Position numbers and translations under genes: made by a program. From Microbacterium sp. 1S1 (lineage in GTDB: Bacteria > Actinomycetota > Actinomycetes > Actinomycetales > Microbacteriaceae), in contig NZ_CP043430.1 in the NCBI RefSeq assembly GCF_008271365.1, positions 186,001 to 250,000 on the forward strand: 64,000 bases of DNA. Direction: 5' to 3'. Positions 8,291-17,110 of this stretch are shown piece after piece (position 1 is the stretch's first letter; the number at the start of each line of letters is the position of its first letter). The notes under the pieces are model-generated. The model was not told where the DNA came from and searched no databases. It saw only the letters and a list, made by a program, of their open reading frames with translations.

Positions 8291-9493
8291 TCAGACGGCC
8301 CTGGCCGACATCGCCGAGCCGAGCAGCACGAGGCGCATGGTGCGCTCGGCGGCATCGCGGAGCAGCTCCTCCCCCTGCTCCACGGCTTCCTCCAGCGGCA
8401 TCGGCACGGTGAGGATGGAGGCGATCGCATCGATCCCGATGTCGTGCACCGCCGGCGCTCCCCGTCCGAGCGAACCGGCCAGCCCCAGCACGGGAACGCC
8501 CGCGACCCTGGCGCGCATCGCGATCTCAGCGGGCACCTTGCCGCGCGGCGTCTGGAAGTCGATCGCCCCCTCGGCCGTGATCACGAGATCGGCCTCCGCC
8601 ATCAGCGCATCGAGGTCGTGCGGCATCAGACTCCCGTCGAGGAGCACCTCGAAGCGCGGGGCGAGACGGGCGCCGAACGCGGCGGCGAGCCCGGCTCCGA
8701 GCCCGCCCGAGGCCCCGGTCCCGCCTCCGGTGCGCACGTCCATCCCACCCCCGAAGGGACTCTGCTCCTCCAGCAGCGTCGCCCAGGCGTCGAGCGCGTC
8801 GGAGAGGCGCTCGACCTCCGCCGGCGACGCCCCCTTCTGCGGACCGAACACCCTGGCCACCCCTCGGGGGCCGCACAGCACGTTGTGGATGTTGCAGGCG
8901 AGGATCATCTCGACCTCGGCCAGCCGCGGGTGCACCCCCGAGAAGTCGAGCGACGCGGCCTCGGCGAGGTGTCCGCCGCCGAGGGGAACGACGCGACCCT
9001 CGCGGTCGAGGACGCGCACCCCCAGGGCGGCGAGCGCCCCCGCACCGCCGTCGCTGGTCCCCGAGTCACCGCAACCGATCACGACACGCTCCGCGCCGTC
9101 GTCGAGGGCCGCCGCGATGAGCTGACCGACGCCGTACGTCGTGGTCGCAGCCGGGTCGCGACGATCCCGCGGGACGAGGCGGAGCCCCGCCGCGGCCGCC
9201 ATCTCGACGACGGCGGTCCCGCGCGCCCCTCCGCCGAGGCGGGCCCAGTGCGTCGACACCGGTTCGCCGACGGGACCGGTCACGGTGGCGGGCACGAGGG
9301 AGCCACCGGTGCAGGCGGCGAGCGCGGCCGCCGTGCCCTCGCCACCGTCGGGCACGGGGAATTCGTCGACGCGCACGCCGGGGATGACGCGGCGGACGCC
9401 GGCGGCGATGGCGCGGGCCACGGCGTCGGCGCCGAGACTCTCCTTGAAGCCGCTGGGGGCGACGAGGATGCGCTGGGGAGCGTGGATGGACAT
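8291..9493 (-). CDS. Glycerate kinase (GarK/GlxK family)
   Basis: A 400-residue kinase of the glycerate kinase type 1 family, which phosphorylates D-glycerate with ATP to 2- or 3-phosphoglycerate. The N-terminus has ILVAPSGFKESLGADAVARA and the PVPDGGEGTAAAL motif. The middle has VVEMAAAAGL and IGCGDSGTSDGGAGAL, and the C-terminal half has TGGGTGASGGLGAGL and DLVITAEGAIDFQTPRGK. The ATG at 9493 follows a good ribosome-binding site (AAGGAGG), which decides it over the in-frame GTG at 9550. It lies 103 bases downstream of the SLC13-type permease on the same strand and could share its transcript. Confidence 0.93.
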   Translation of the reverse strand: MSIHAPQRILVAPSGFKESLGADAVARAIAAGVRRVIPGVRVDEFPVPDGGEGTAAALAACTGGSLVPATVTGPVGEPVSTHWARLGGGARGTAVVEMAAAAGLRLVPRDRRDPAATTTYGVGQLIAAALDDGAERVVIGCGDSGTSDGGAGALAALGVRVLDREGRVVPLGGGHLAEAASLDFSGVHPRLAEVEMILACNIHNVLCGPRGVARVFGPQKGASPAEVERLSDALDAWATLLEEQSPFGGGMDVRTGGGTGASGGLGAGLAAAFGARLAPRFEVLLDGSLMPHDLDALMAEADLVITAEGAIDFQTPRGKVPAEIAMRARVAGVPVLGLAGSLGRGAPAVHDIGIDAIASILTVPMPLEEAVEQGEELLRDAAERTMRLVLLGSAMSARAV

Positions 9494-9596
9494 GAGGACC
9501 TCCTTCTGCGCACGAAGGCGCGGCAGCCCGGATGCGGGCGCGACGGACACCGGTACGCCGGCGGCGCACGCGGAACAGGGGTGGCGGTGGTGGTGG

Positions 9597-11156
9597 TCAG
9601 CGCAGGAGCGGCAGCCCCTGGAGCGGCCAGATCCAGAGGGCGAAGACGGCCACGAGAACGAACATGGCGGGCGCGAGCACGATGGACAGCCTTCGCAGGT
9701 CGGTGGGGCCGTAGCCGCCGGAGACGACCTGGGGATCGGCGAACATCGCGACCGGCTTGGCGGAACTGGGCAGCGTGTGGCAGAAGCCGGCGGCCGCGGT
9801 CGACGCGAGGGCAGCGGCCATGGGCTCCACGCCGAGCCCCGGTGCGAGGGCGATCACCGCGGGGATGATCGCCGCGGATCGCGCCGATCGCGAGGGGATG
9901 AGCAGATGCGCGGCCGTGGACAGGGCGACCACCGCCAGCAGGAACGCGACGGCTCCCGCCGCTCCGAGCCCGCGCATCGGTTCCAGCGCGACGGCGCTGA
10001 GCCACGTCGCCGCTCCGGAATCGGTGAGCGCCGTGGCGAGCGCGAGGGTGGCGGCCAGGAAGAGCAGCAGCGACCAGGGCACGCGGGCGACCGCGGCGGG
10101 GAGCGTCGTGCAGCCGATACCGGGGGCGACGGCGGCGACGGCCCCGAACAGCGCGACGAGCGCCGGAGGGAGCCCGTGCAGGGGCTCGGTGCTCCACAGC
10201 ACGATGGCGGCACTCACGAGAACAGCGGCGCGGCGCTCGGCGGACGTGAGGGGGCCGGAGACCCGGTGCCCCGCGGCCCTCTCGATGTCGGCCGTCGTCA
10301 CCCGCACCGGTGTCGTGCGATCCGGCCGGGCGAGGAACCGCCAGAGAATGATCTCCGCAGCGAGATGTGAGGACACCACGGCGAGCGGCAGGCCGAGCCA
10401 CAGCCAGGAGAGGAACGAGAATCCCGGCTCGCCCGCGGCGCGCAGGAGCTGATCGGTGATGATGTGCGCTCCGGCGCCGAGCAAGGACGCGACGGCGGAC
10501 AGGAGCACGACCGTCGGCATGAGCAGGGCGAGCGCCCGGGTGAGGCGCGGCCGCCCGTCCAGGGTCGTCGACAGGGCGCCGAAGACCGGGACCGCGAGCG
10601 CCGCCCGTCCCGATGTCGCGGGGACCGCGAACGCCGACAGCGTGAGGGCGACGGTCGTGAGGTGGAACAGACTGCGCGGGCCGCGCGCGAAACGGACGAG
10701 ACCGGCGGCCGCGCGGAGCGGGAGCCCGGAGACGGAGACTGCGGCCGCCATCACGAACGCGCCGATCAGCAGCCAGATCGTCTCGTCGCCGAGCGAAGCG
10801 AAGAACTCCTCCACCGGCAGGACCCCGGCGGCGATGAGCGCGATCGCCGCGAGGAAGGCCACGAGCGTGTCGTCGAGGCGCGTCGCACTCCACGCCCACA
10901 CCGCGAGGAGGAACACCGCCAGGGTGACGGCGATGGGCGTCGTGATGCCGCGCGCCGCCTCGACCGGAGCCAAAGCCCCGACGATCATCGCCGCACCGAC
11001 GGCCGCGACGATCACGAACGTGACGAGGGGCAGTCGGCGCCGCGACGCCAGGGGGCCACGGCGACGCACGGCCGGAGAGGCCTCGGTGCGCAGCGGCGGC
11101 ACGGTCGCGAAGCGGGTGCGCGTCACGGCGGCGGGGAGGGCGGTCGGATCGTTCAT
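9597..11156 (-). CDS. SLC13/DASS-type anion permease
   Basis: A 519-residue membrane protein with about 12 hydrophobic segments after a basic cytoplasmic N-terminus of about 45 residues. It resembles divalent anion:Na+ symporters, which carry dicarboxylates, citrate or sulfate. Family-type re-entrant loops appear as FAVPATSGRAALAVPVF in the first half and LIPSRSARSAAIIP plus LPSSAKPVAMFADP in the second. The start codon overlaps the response-regulator stop by ATGA, so the permease is the last gene of an operon with its own two-component system. A dicarboxylate sensed by that system is a reasonable guess; the ion and substrate are not determinable here. Confidence 0.82.
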   Translation of the reverse strand: MNDPTALPAAVTRTRFATVPPLRTEASPAVRRRGPLASRRRLPLVTFVIVAAVGAAMIVGALAPVEAARGITTPIAVTLAVFLLAVWAWSATRLDDTLVAFLAAIALIAAGVLPVEEFFASLGDETIWLLIGAFVMAAAVSVSGLPLRAAAGLVRFARGPRSLFHLTTVALTLSAFAVPATSGRAALAVPVFGALSTTLDGRPRLTRALALLMPTVVLLSAVASLLGAGAHIITDQLLRAAGEPGFSFLSWLWLGLPLAVVSSHLAAEIILWRFLARPDRTTPVRVTTADIERAAGHRVSGPLTSAERRAAVLVSAAIVLWSTEPLHGLPPALVALFGAVAAVAPGIGCTTLPAAVARVPWSLLLFLAATLALATALTDSGAATWLSAVALEPMRGLGAAGAVAFLLAVVALSTAAHLLIPSRSARSAAIIPAVIALAPGLGVEPMAAALASTAAAGFCHTLPSSAKPVAMFADPQVVSGGYGPTDLRRLSIVLAPAMFVLVAVFALWIWPLQGLPLLR

Positions 11157-11812
11157 CGGAAGCGATACCCCGCGCCGCGCACCGTCTCGATGCGGTCGGA
11201 GCCGATCTTGCCGCGCAGGGCGCGCACGTACACGTCCACCACGTTCGACGCGGGGTCGAAGTCCATGCCCCAGACGTGGCCGATGAGCTGGTCACGGGAG
11301 AGCACCTGGCCGGCGTTCTGCAGGAACACCTCGAGCAGCGCGAACTCCCGGGACGTGAGCTCGCGGACCTCGCCGGCGACCGTCACCGTCCGCGAGCGCA
11401 CATCCACACTCACGTCGCCGTGCGTCAGCGTCGCCCCACCGCTGCGCCCCTCCCCGTCGCCGATCCGCAGCCGCACACGGGCGAGCAGCTCGGCGAACTG
11501 GAACGGCTTGGTCATGTAGTCGTTCGCGCCGCCTTCGAGCCCGCGCACCGTGTCGATCACGGAGTCGCGTGCGGTGAGGATGACGACGGGCGTGGTGACT
11601 CCCTCTCCGCGGAGCTGCGCGAGGACGTCGAAGCCGTCCATCCCGCCGAGCCCGATGTCGAGGACGACGAGGTCGAACAGCCCGCTGCGGGCCATCAGCA
11701 GCGCGGTGTGCCCGTCCGTCGCGTCGGCCGTGTCGTAGCCGGCCGCACGGAGTCCGCGGCGGACGAAGGACGTGATGTGCGGGTCGTCTTCCGCGATGAG
11801 GATGCGTCGCAT
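11153..11812 (-). CDS. OmpR-family response regulator
   Basis: A 219-residue two-domain regulator. The receiver domain has the acidic pair E8-D9-D10, the phosphoacceptor Asp52 (VVLDIGLGGMDG), Thr80 and Lys102 (DYMTKPF). The C-terminal winged helix has LTSREFALLEVFLQNAGQVL and ends VRGAGYRFR, typical of OmpR/PhoB. It starts one base after the histidine kinase stop and overlaps the permease start by four bases, so kinase, regulator and transporter are one operon. Tandem direct repeats upstream of the first gene (13594-13620) fit its likely binding site, implying autoregulation. Confidence 0.94.
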   Translation of the reverse strand: MRRILIAEDDPHITSFVRRGLRAAGYDTADATDGHTALLMARSGLFDLVVLDIGLGGMDGFDVLAQLRGEGVTTPVVILTARDSVIDTVRGLEGGANDYMTKPFQFAELLARVRLRIGDGEGRSGGATLTHGDVSVDVRSRTVTVAGEVRELTSREFALLEVFLQNAGQVLSRDQLIGHVWGMDFDPASNVVDVYVRALRGKIGSDRIETVRGAGYRFR

Positions 11813-11813
11813 G

Positions 11814-13298
11814 TCAGCTCTTCCCTTCGATGCCGTCGTCGTCCCGGACGGGTGCCGGCACGTCGATCCCGAACGTGGCGCCCTCGCCGAGCACGCTGTC
11901 GACCCACGCGGAGCCGCCGTGCCCGTCAGTGATGGCCCGGACGATCGCGAGTCCGAGCCCGGAGCCTCGGCGGGCACCGGCGCTGTCGCCGCGCGTGAAG
12001 CGGTCGAAGATCCGCTCGGCGTCGCCCGGAGCGACCCCGGGACCGGTGTCCTGCACCCAGAGCCGGAGCCGCCGCTCGGGGCCGCGACCTTCGAAGCGCG
12101 AGCCGATCCGGATCGTGTCGCCGTCCGCGGTGACCTGCACCGCATTGGCGGCGAGCTGCAGCACGGCCTGGGTGACGCGCTGGGGGTCGAGCGGGACGAC
12201 CCCCTCCGCGACCTCCATGAGCTGCCAGCGCCGCTCCCCCAGCATCTGCGCCTTCGCCTCGATGTCGAGCGTCAGCGTCGCGATGTCGCAGTCGGCCAGG
12301 CGCACGAAGTCGGGCTGCTCCGCGCGTGCCAGCACCAGGAGATCCGTCACGATCCGGCTCATGCGATCGAGTTCCTCGCTGACGAGCCGCAGGGTCGCCG
12401 CCCGCTCCTCCGGATCCTCGCTGAGGAGCTCCAGGTGGCCGCGGACGATCGTGATCGGGGTGCGCAGCTCGTGGCCGGCATCGTCCACGAACCGCTGCTG
12501 CGTCGCGTGGACCGCCTCCAGGCGGTCGAGCATCTGGTTGAACGTCGTGGCGACGGCGGCGATGTCGTCGCTCCCCTCGACGGGCACACGCGCCGTGAGG
12601 TCATGCTCGCCGATGTCCCTCGCCACGCGATACACCTCGCGGACCGGGGCGAGGATCTGACCGGCGACGAGCCATGCGACACCGGAGCTCAGCAGCACCC
12701 CGATGAGCGCGACCCAGGCGATGGCGCCGAAGCTGCGGTCGACCTGTGCCCGCGGCTCCTGCGTGAACTGAACGATCAGCACCGCGCCGTTCTGTCCCCC
12801 GCCGGTGAAGTCCATGCGGCCCCAGCGGACCGGGCCGGTCTCCGGCGTCGCCAGGGCTCCGGATGTCGCGGTCTCCGAGAGCATCCGTTCCACGAGCGCC
12901 GCGTGCGTCTCCAGAGTGCGCGCGCCGCCGTCCTCGGCGACCGCGATCGGGACGCCGTCGAGGGCCGCGATGACGACCTCGTCCTCGTGCACGGACTGTC
13001 GTGCGATGTACTCCCGAAGCAGTTCCTCGGCGGTGGTGAGGCCGCCGGACGCGGCATCCTCCGCGAAGCGCGCGAACTCCGCCGCCTCCTGCTCGATCTC
13101 TCCGTTCGCGGTCTGTTCGACTTCGGCGAGGAACACGCTACGGCCGATGAGGCCGATCGCGAGCACCGTGATCATGGTGCTGAGGATGATCCAGAGGGTG
13201 ATGCGCCAGCGGGCGGGGAGGGTGCGACGACGCAACGTGCGCAGCGGAGCCCCGGGAGCGCTCCGCACAGCAGGCTCAGTCATCGTCGCCGCCGTCAT
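11814..13298 (-). CDS. Two-component sensor histidine kinase with HAMP domain
   Basis: A 494-residue membrane kinase. One membrane segment lies near residues 33-53, followed by an extracytoplasmic sensor region of about 150 residues, a second membrane segment (WVALIGVLLSSGVAWLVAG) and a HAMP linker. The H-box is DAGHELRTPITIV with the phosphorylated His, the N-box is LAANAVQV, and the ATP-lid motifs are DTGPGV and GSGLGLAIV. The start at 13298 has a GAGGA five bases upstream and overlaps the preceding small gene by 23 bases; an in-frame ATG at 13283 would reduce the overlap to eight. It is cognate to the adjacent OmpR-type regulator. The signal is unknown, possibly the small acidic exported protein or the permease substrate. 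Confidence 0.92.
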   Translation of the reverse strand: MTAATMTEPAVRSAPGAPLRTLRRRTLPARWRITLWIILSTMITVLAIGLIGRSVFLAEVEQTANGEIEQEAAEFARFAEDAASGGLTTAEELLREYIARQSVHEDEVVIAALDGVPIAVAEDGGARTLETHAALVERMLSETATSGALATPETGPVRWGRMDFTGGGQNGAVLIVQFTQEPRAQVDRSFGAIAWVALIGVLLSSGVAWLVAGQILAPVREVYRVARDIGEHDLTARVPVEGSDDIAAVATTFNQMLDRLEAVHATQQRFVDDAGHELRTPITIVRGHLELLSEDPEERAATLRLVSEELDRMSRIVTDLLVLARAEQPDFVRLADCDIATLTLDIEAKAQMLGERRWQLMEVAEGVVPLDPQRVTQAVLQLAANAVQVTADGDTIRIGSRFEGRGPERRLRLWVQDTGPGVAPGDAERIFDRFTRGDSAGARRGSGLGLAIVRAITDGHGGSAWVDSVLGEGATFGIDVPAPVRDDDGIEGKS

Positions 13299-13572
13299 CG
13301 TCGTCCTCGTCGTCGTCCGCGGGCGGCGCAGGTGGCGCAGGGGCGGGAGCAGGAGCCGCCGGAGGGGGCGGCGGGGCGGGCGCGGGGACGGCCGGCTTCG
13401 GCGGCGTCGTCGGCGTTGGCGTCGGCGTCGGCGTCGCGAGCTGGACGGTCAACGGGGCGTCCGGGAGCCGCGGCGATGCCGGCATCTGAGCGAGGGCGAC
13501 GCTCCCGATCGCGAACGCCACGGGCACCGCGATCAGTGCGCCGGGGATCAGGATGCGTCGTGCGGTGCTCAT
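13276..13572 (-). CDS. Small exported proline-rich protein with acidic tail
   Basis: A 98-residue protein not assigned to a known family. An N-terminal hydrophobic helix (residues 6-29) acts as signal peptide or anchor. It is followed by a Thr-Pro and Ala-Pro rich stretch (about residues 47-84) and a C-terminal run of Asp with one Glu and two Gly. It is the first gene of the operon with the sensor kinase, regulator and SLC13 permease. An accessory sensing role or a metal/cation-binding tail outside the membrane is inference from position and charge. The ATG at 13572 follows GGAGG and lies six bases from a weak minus-10 box (CACGAT). Confidence 0.7.
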   Translation of the reverse strand: MSTARRILIPGALIAVPVAFAIGSVALAQMPASPRLPDAPLTVQLATPTPTPTPTTPPKPAVPAPAPPPPPAAPAPAPAPPAPPADDDEDDDDGGDDD

Positions 13573-13578
13573 GCCTCC

Positions 13579-13620
13579 ATCGTGCCCGGGGCTGATGAGG
13601 GGGAGATGAGCTGAGGATGA
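13579..13620 (-). promoter_or_regulatory. Regulated promoter with three 11-base-spaced direct repeats
   Basis: On the minus strand the pentamer TCATC occurs three times with an exact 11-base period (plus-strand GATGA at 13594, 13605 and 13616), just upstream of a weak minus-10 CACGAT (13579-13584). OmpR/PhoB-type regulators bind such head-to-tail repeats in place of a minus-35 element. The downstream operon encodes such a regulator. Confidence 0.6.
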
Positions 13621-13655
13621 AGATCTCTTCATCCGCCGCAGCCGCCACCGGGCCG

Positions 13656-14393
13656 TCAGCCCTTCGAGCGGACCACCATGTTGAGGGTCATCCGACTCGG
13701 CACGACCTTCACCCGTGACGTGTGCACGACCTCGCCGGCCCGGTCGAGTGCCCGTTTGCGAATGACGATGAGGGGGTCGTGCTCCGGTCGAGCGAGCCAT
13801 TCGGCCGTCTGCGGGGAGGTGAAGCCCACATCGATCTCACGGTACATCTCGGAGAACTCCACGCCATACACGTCACGAAGCACCTGATACGTGGAGGTGT
13901 CGTGGTCGATGTGCCGGTCGAACTCGGGGAAGCGGGTCAGCGAGTACCGGCTGTCGTCGATGGAGAGAGGGATATCGTCGAGCGCGAAGACGCGAACCAG
14001 CCGGAAGATCGGGTCCCCGACGGGAACCCCCAGGCGTCGGGCACGCTTCTCGTCAGCCGGCGTGGTCTCGGCACGCATGATCCGCCGAGACTTCACCCCT
14101 TCGGCCACGACCGTGTCCGCGAACCCGCCTAGCGTCATGGCGCCGATCACCTCGCGGCGCGGGGCGACGAAGGTCCCGCGGCCCTGCTGCCGGCGCACGA
14201 TGCCGAGGCCTTCCAGATCGGCCACCGCCCGCCGCACGGTGATGCGACTCACGCCGAACCGTTCGCACAACTCCGGTTCGGACGGGAGACGCTCGCCTTC
14301 GGCGTAGGTCCCGGCGTCGATCTCCCGCATGAGCAGGCTGCGCACCTGCTCATGCAGCGGCGTCGATCCGACGGCGGACGACAGCTGAGTCAC
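13656..14393 (-). CDS. frlR: GntR/HutC-family regulator with UTRA domain (FrlR-like)
   Basis: A 245-residue regulator. Residues 12-80 are the GntR winged helix (ERLPSEPELCERFGVSRITV); residues of about 100-240 form a UTRA ligand domain with DDIPLSIDDSRY and TSRVKVVPSRMTLNM. The start is a GTG at 14393 preceded by GAGGAGG. It lies 14 bases after the kinase stop, as the last gene of the frl-type operon, matching the position of a pathway repressor that senses the phosphorylated Amadori intermediate. That ligand is inferred from Bacillus subtilis FrlR. A two-arm inverted repeat overlapping the operon promoter (19449-19479) is its likely operator. Confidence 0.78.
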   Translation of the reverse strand: MTQLSSAVGSTPLHEQVRSLLMREIDAGTYAEGERLPSEPELCERFGVSRITVRRAVADLEGLGIVRRQQGRGTFVAPRREVIGAMTLGGFADTVVAEGVKSRRIMRAETTPADEKRARRLGVPVGDPIFRLVRVFALDDIPLSIDDSRYSLTRFPEFDRHIDHDTSTYQVLRDVYGVEFSEMYREIDVGFTSPQTAEWLARPEHDPLIVIRKRALDRAGEVVHTSRVKVVPSRMTLNMVVRSKG

Positions 14394-14407
14394 GTCGAAG
14401 CCCTCCT

Positions 14408-15322
14408 CTACGGCGCCGGGTACCGTCGCAGCATCTGCGCGCGTGCGTCGTCCCCCGCATGCACAGGGTATCCGAACGCTCCGCGCAGCGTGCAGGCGAG
14501 CGCGCCGCTGACCGCGGCGACCTCGAGGCAGTCGGCGAGCTCCGCACCGCCTGCTCTCGCCGCCAGGAAGCCGGTGAGGAAGGCATCTCCTGCGCCGAGC
14601 GCGTCGACCGCGTCGACCGTGCGGATGCCGGTGCGCCGTGCCGATGTGGCGTCGAATCCCACCGAGCCGCGTGAACCGCGTGTCACCACCGCGGAGCCCA
14701 TGCCGCATGCCACCGCGAAATGGCCGAGGTCATCGACCTCGGTGTCGCTGAGGCCGCCACCTGAGAAGAACCCCACGTCGACGTGAGGAGCGGTCGCGCG
14801 GATCACCTTGCGCGAGGCGTCATCGGAGTAGTCGTACGACACCCGGCTTCCGCGCTCCGCGATCTCCGGCAGCTCCGGCTCCAGCGACGAGTAGACCGAG
14901 GTGTGCACGCGATCGAAGCCCGAGAGGTACTCGTGATCGGCCTCGCTCAGCCGGAGCCGCAGCTCGGCCTGCACCCCGCCCCGGTTCGAGGCGACGAAGC
15001 GCCGGTCCCCGTCATCGTCCAGCGCGACGAAGGCCATGCCGTTCGCGCCGCGCACGCGACGGACGCGGGTGCCGTCCACACCGATCTCGTCCAGCACCCC
15101 GCGCACGTGGTCCGCGAAGCGATCGTCGCCCATGATGCCGACGAATCCGGCGGTTCCGCCGAAGAAGAGTCGGCTGTAGGCGGCGACGTTCAGCGCGTTG
15201 CCCCCCGGGTAGGCGAGGTCCTCGTGCAGGTAGCAGTCGAGCACGTTGTCACCCACACCGACGAGTGAGGGCGGAGGCACCGCGGCGAGCGCGTCCCGAA
15301 GCTCATCCGTCACCATGGTCAT
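14408..15322 (-). CDS. frlD: PfkB-family sugar kinase (fructoselysine 6-kinase-like, FrlD)
   Basis: A 304-residue ribokinase-fold kinase. The N-terminal PfkB signature is YPGGNALNVAAYSRLFFGGTAGFVG and the C-terminal one with the catalytic Asp is DAVDALGAGDAFLTGFLAAR. In the frl pathway the kinase phosphorylates the imported Amadori compound at C6 before the deglycase cleaves it. The ATG at 15322 overlaps the upstream permease stop by ATGA; an ATG two codons later is possible. Order and neighbours copy Bacillus frlB-O-N-M-D, which supports the assignment more than the PfkB domain alone, as this family has many substrates. Confidence 0.78.
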   Translation of the reverse strand: MTMVTDELRDALAAVPPPSLVGVGDNVLDCYLHEDLAYPGGNALNVAAYSRLFFGGTAGFVGIMGDDRFADHVRGVLDEIGVDGTRVRRVRGANGMAFVALDDDGDRRFVASNRGGVQAELRLRLSEADHEYLSGFDRVHTSVYSSLEPELPEIAERGSRVSYDYSDDASRKVIRATAPHVDVGFFSGGGLSDTEVDDLGHFAVACGMGSAVVTRGSRGSVGFDATSARRTGIRTVDAVDALGAGDAFLTGFLAARAGGAELADCLEVAAVSGALACTLRGAFGYPVHAGDDARAQMLRRYPAP

Positions 15323-16161
15323 CCCTTCACGCTCCCGGCCGCCACGCCGGCGACGAAGTACCGCTGCAACGCGACGAACACCACCACGATGGGCAGGGCG
15401 GCGATCGTCAATCCTGCCAGCAGCACGCCCCATTCGGTGGACAGCGAGTCGCGGAACGACATCAGCCCCGCGGGGATGGTGCGCAGCGCGTCGGCGTCGA
15501 TGTAGACGATCGCGAACAGGAACTCGTTCCAGGCGAAGTAGCCGGTCAGCACGGCCGCGGTGGTCAGCACCGACGCGCTCAGCGGCAGATACACGTGCCG
15601 GAAGACGCCGAACGACCGGCAGCCGTCGATGGTGGCAGCGTCCTCGAGCTCCCGCGGGATGCCCAGGAACACCGAACGGATGAGCAGGATCGCCATGGGC
15701 AGACGGAACGCCACGTACGGCAGGATCATCGCCCACGCGGTGTTCAGCAGTCCCATGGCGTCGAGCAGCCGGTACAGCGGAATCAGGCTCACCTGCGGTG
15801 CCACGACCAGTCCGCCCATCGCCACGATCAGCACGGCGTTCGCGATCCGGCTCGACAGCCGCACCATGCCGTAGGCGCACAGCGCCGCGATGGCGACCGT
15901 GGCCACGGTGGAGACGATCGTGACGATGACGGAGTTGACGAAGTAGTCGGAGATCCCGCGGTCCCAGGCGGCGGCGTAGTTCTGCACGAGCCAGACCGAC
16001 GGCAGCCCCCAGGGGTCGGTGAAGATCTCGGACGACGACTTGAACGACGAGATGACCATCCAGATCAGTGGATAGGCGATCACGACGGCGTAGATCGCGA
16101 GGAGCGCGTAGACCGGGATGCGGCGAACGCGTTCGGCCGGACGGAGGCGGGTGCTGCTCAT
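15319..16161 (-). CDS. frlM: ABC sugar transporter permease, MalG type (FrlM-like)
   Basis: A 280-residue membrane permease with six predicted segments. The cytoplasmic EAA loop that docks on the ATPase reads EDAATIDGCRSFGVFRHVYLPL. The N-terminus begins with basic residues, then VYALLAIYAVVIAYPLIWMV. It starts two bases downstream of the partner permease stop and overlaps the kinase start. With the MalF-type partner and the binding protein it forms an importer for a fructosamine (Amadori product), inferred from the adjacent deglycase. No ATP-binding subunit is encoded here. Confidence 0.87.
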   Translation of the reverse strand: MSSTRLRPAERVRRIPVYALLAIYAVVIAYPLIWMVISSFKSSSEIFTDPWGLPSVWLVQNYAAAWDRGISDYFVNSVIVTIVSTVATVAIAALCAYGMVRLSSRIANAVLIVAMGGLVVAPQVSLIPLYRLLDAMGLLNTAWAMILPYVAFRLPMAILLIRSVFLGIPRELEDAATIDGCRSFGVFRHVYLPLSASVLTTAAVLTGYFAWNEFLFAIVYIDADALRTIPAGLMSFRDSLSTEWGVLLAGLTIAALPIVVVFVALQRYFVAGVAAGSVKG

Positions 16162-16162
16162 C

Positions 16163-17047
16163 TCAATCCCTCCCGCTTCGGAACGAGACCATCTGCACGA
16201 CGGACAGCACGAGCGTGATCACGAAGATCAGGCTGGCGATGGCCGAGGCGTAGCCCATCTGGTTCTGGAAGAAGCCCTGGTTGTACATGTAGGTGGCGAG
16301 CACCTGGGTCGTGTTCCCCGGACCGCCCTTGGTGAGGATGTAGGGCTCGTTGAAGACCGTGAAGGCGCCAGAGACCGTGAGGATCATCGCGACGAAGATC
16401 ATCTCCTTCGCCTGCGGGACGGTGATGCTGAAGAACTGGCGGATGCGGCCGGCGCCGTCCAGCGACGCGGCCTCGTAGTACTCCTCCGGGATCTGCTGGA
16501 GTGCGACGACGTAGAGCATGCAGACGTAACCGATGCTCTGCCACTGGGAGACGCCGATGACCGCCCCCATCGCGGTGTCGACGTCGGCCAGCCACGCCGT
16601 CTGCAGGCTGCCGAGGCCGATCGCCTCCAGCAGGGCGTTGAGCAGACCGCCGCGGGCGTTGTAGACGAACGTGAACAGGAGCGCGATCACGGTCATCGAG
16701 ATCACGGCGGGAAGGAAGTACACGCTGCGCAGGAATGCGCCCATCCGCGGCCCGAGTAGCCGGGTGAGCCACGCGGCGATCACGAGCGCCCCGCCGACCT
16801 GGCACACGATCGAGACGACCGCGTACAGGATGTTGTTGCCCAGCGCCGTCGCGACGACGGGGTCGCCTAGCAGCCGTGTGAAGTTGTCGAGGCCGACGAA
16901 GCGCATCTCCCCGCTGCCGGCGCTGAAGGAGAAGAAGCCGAAGGCCGCGTTGGCGACCAGCGGGTAGTACACGAACACCCCGATCAGGATGATCGCGGGA
17001 AGCACGTAGAGCAGGTTCGACCAGGCTCGAGAGCGTGTTCTCATCAC
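16163..17047 (-). CDS. frlN: ABC sugar transporter permease, MalF type (FrlN-like)
   Basis: A 294-residue membrane permease with six predicted segments. The EAA loop reads YEAASLDGAGRIRQFFSITVPQ. It is the first permease of the frl-type operon, separated from the binding-protein gene by 63 bases that contain a strong hairpin, which probably lowers its expression relative to the binding protein. The ATG at 17047 is followed by basic residues and a hydrophobic helix (NLLYVLPAIILIGVFVYY), as expected for inside-positive topology. Confidence 0.87.
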   Translation of the reverse strand: MMRTRSRAWSNLLYVLPAIILIGVFVYYPLVANAAFGFFSFSAGSGEMRFVGLDNFTRLLGDPVVATALGNNILYAVVSIVCQVGGALVIAAWLTRLLGPRMGAFLRSVYFLPAVISMTVIALLFTFVYNARGGLLNALLEAIGLGSLQTAWLADVDTAMGAVIGVSQWQSIGYVCMLYVVALQQIPEEYYEAASLDGAGRIRQFFSITVPQAKEMIFVAMILTVSGAFTVFNEPYILTKGGPGNTTQVLATYMYNQGFFQNQMGYASAIASLIFVITLVLSVVQMVSFRSGRD

Positions 17048-17069
17048 GGTGTCTCTTCCGAAGGTGGGA

Positions 17070-17102
17070 GGGGCCGCCGGCGGCGGACGCGCCGGCGGCC
17101 CC
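17070..17102 (-). terminator. Intercistronic hairpin after the frl binding-protein gene
   Basis: A perfect 13-base stem (arms 17070-17082 and 17090-17102) with a seven-base loop lies eight bases downstream of the binding-protein stop and 22 bases before the permease start. No T-run follows. It probably acts as partial terminator and mRNA 3' stabiliser, giving more binding protein than permease. Confidence 0.7.
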
Positions 17103-17110
17103 GAGGCGGA

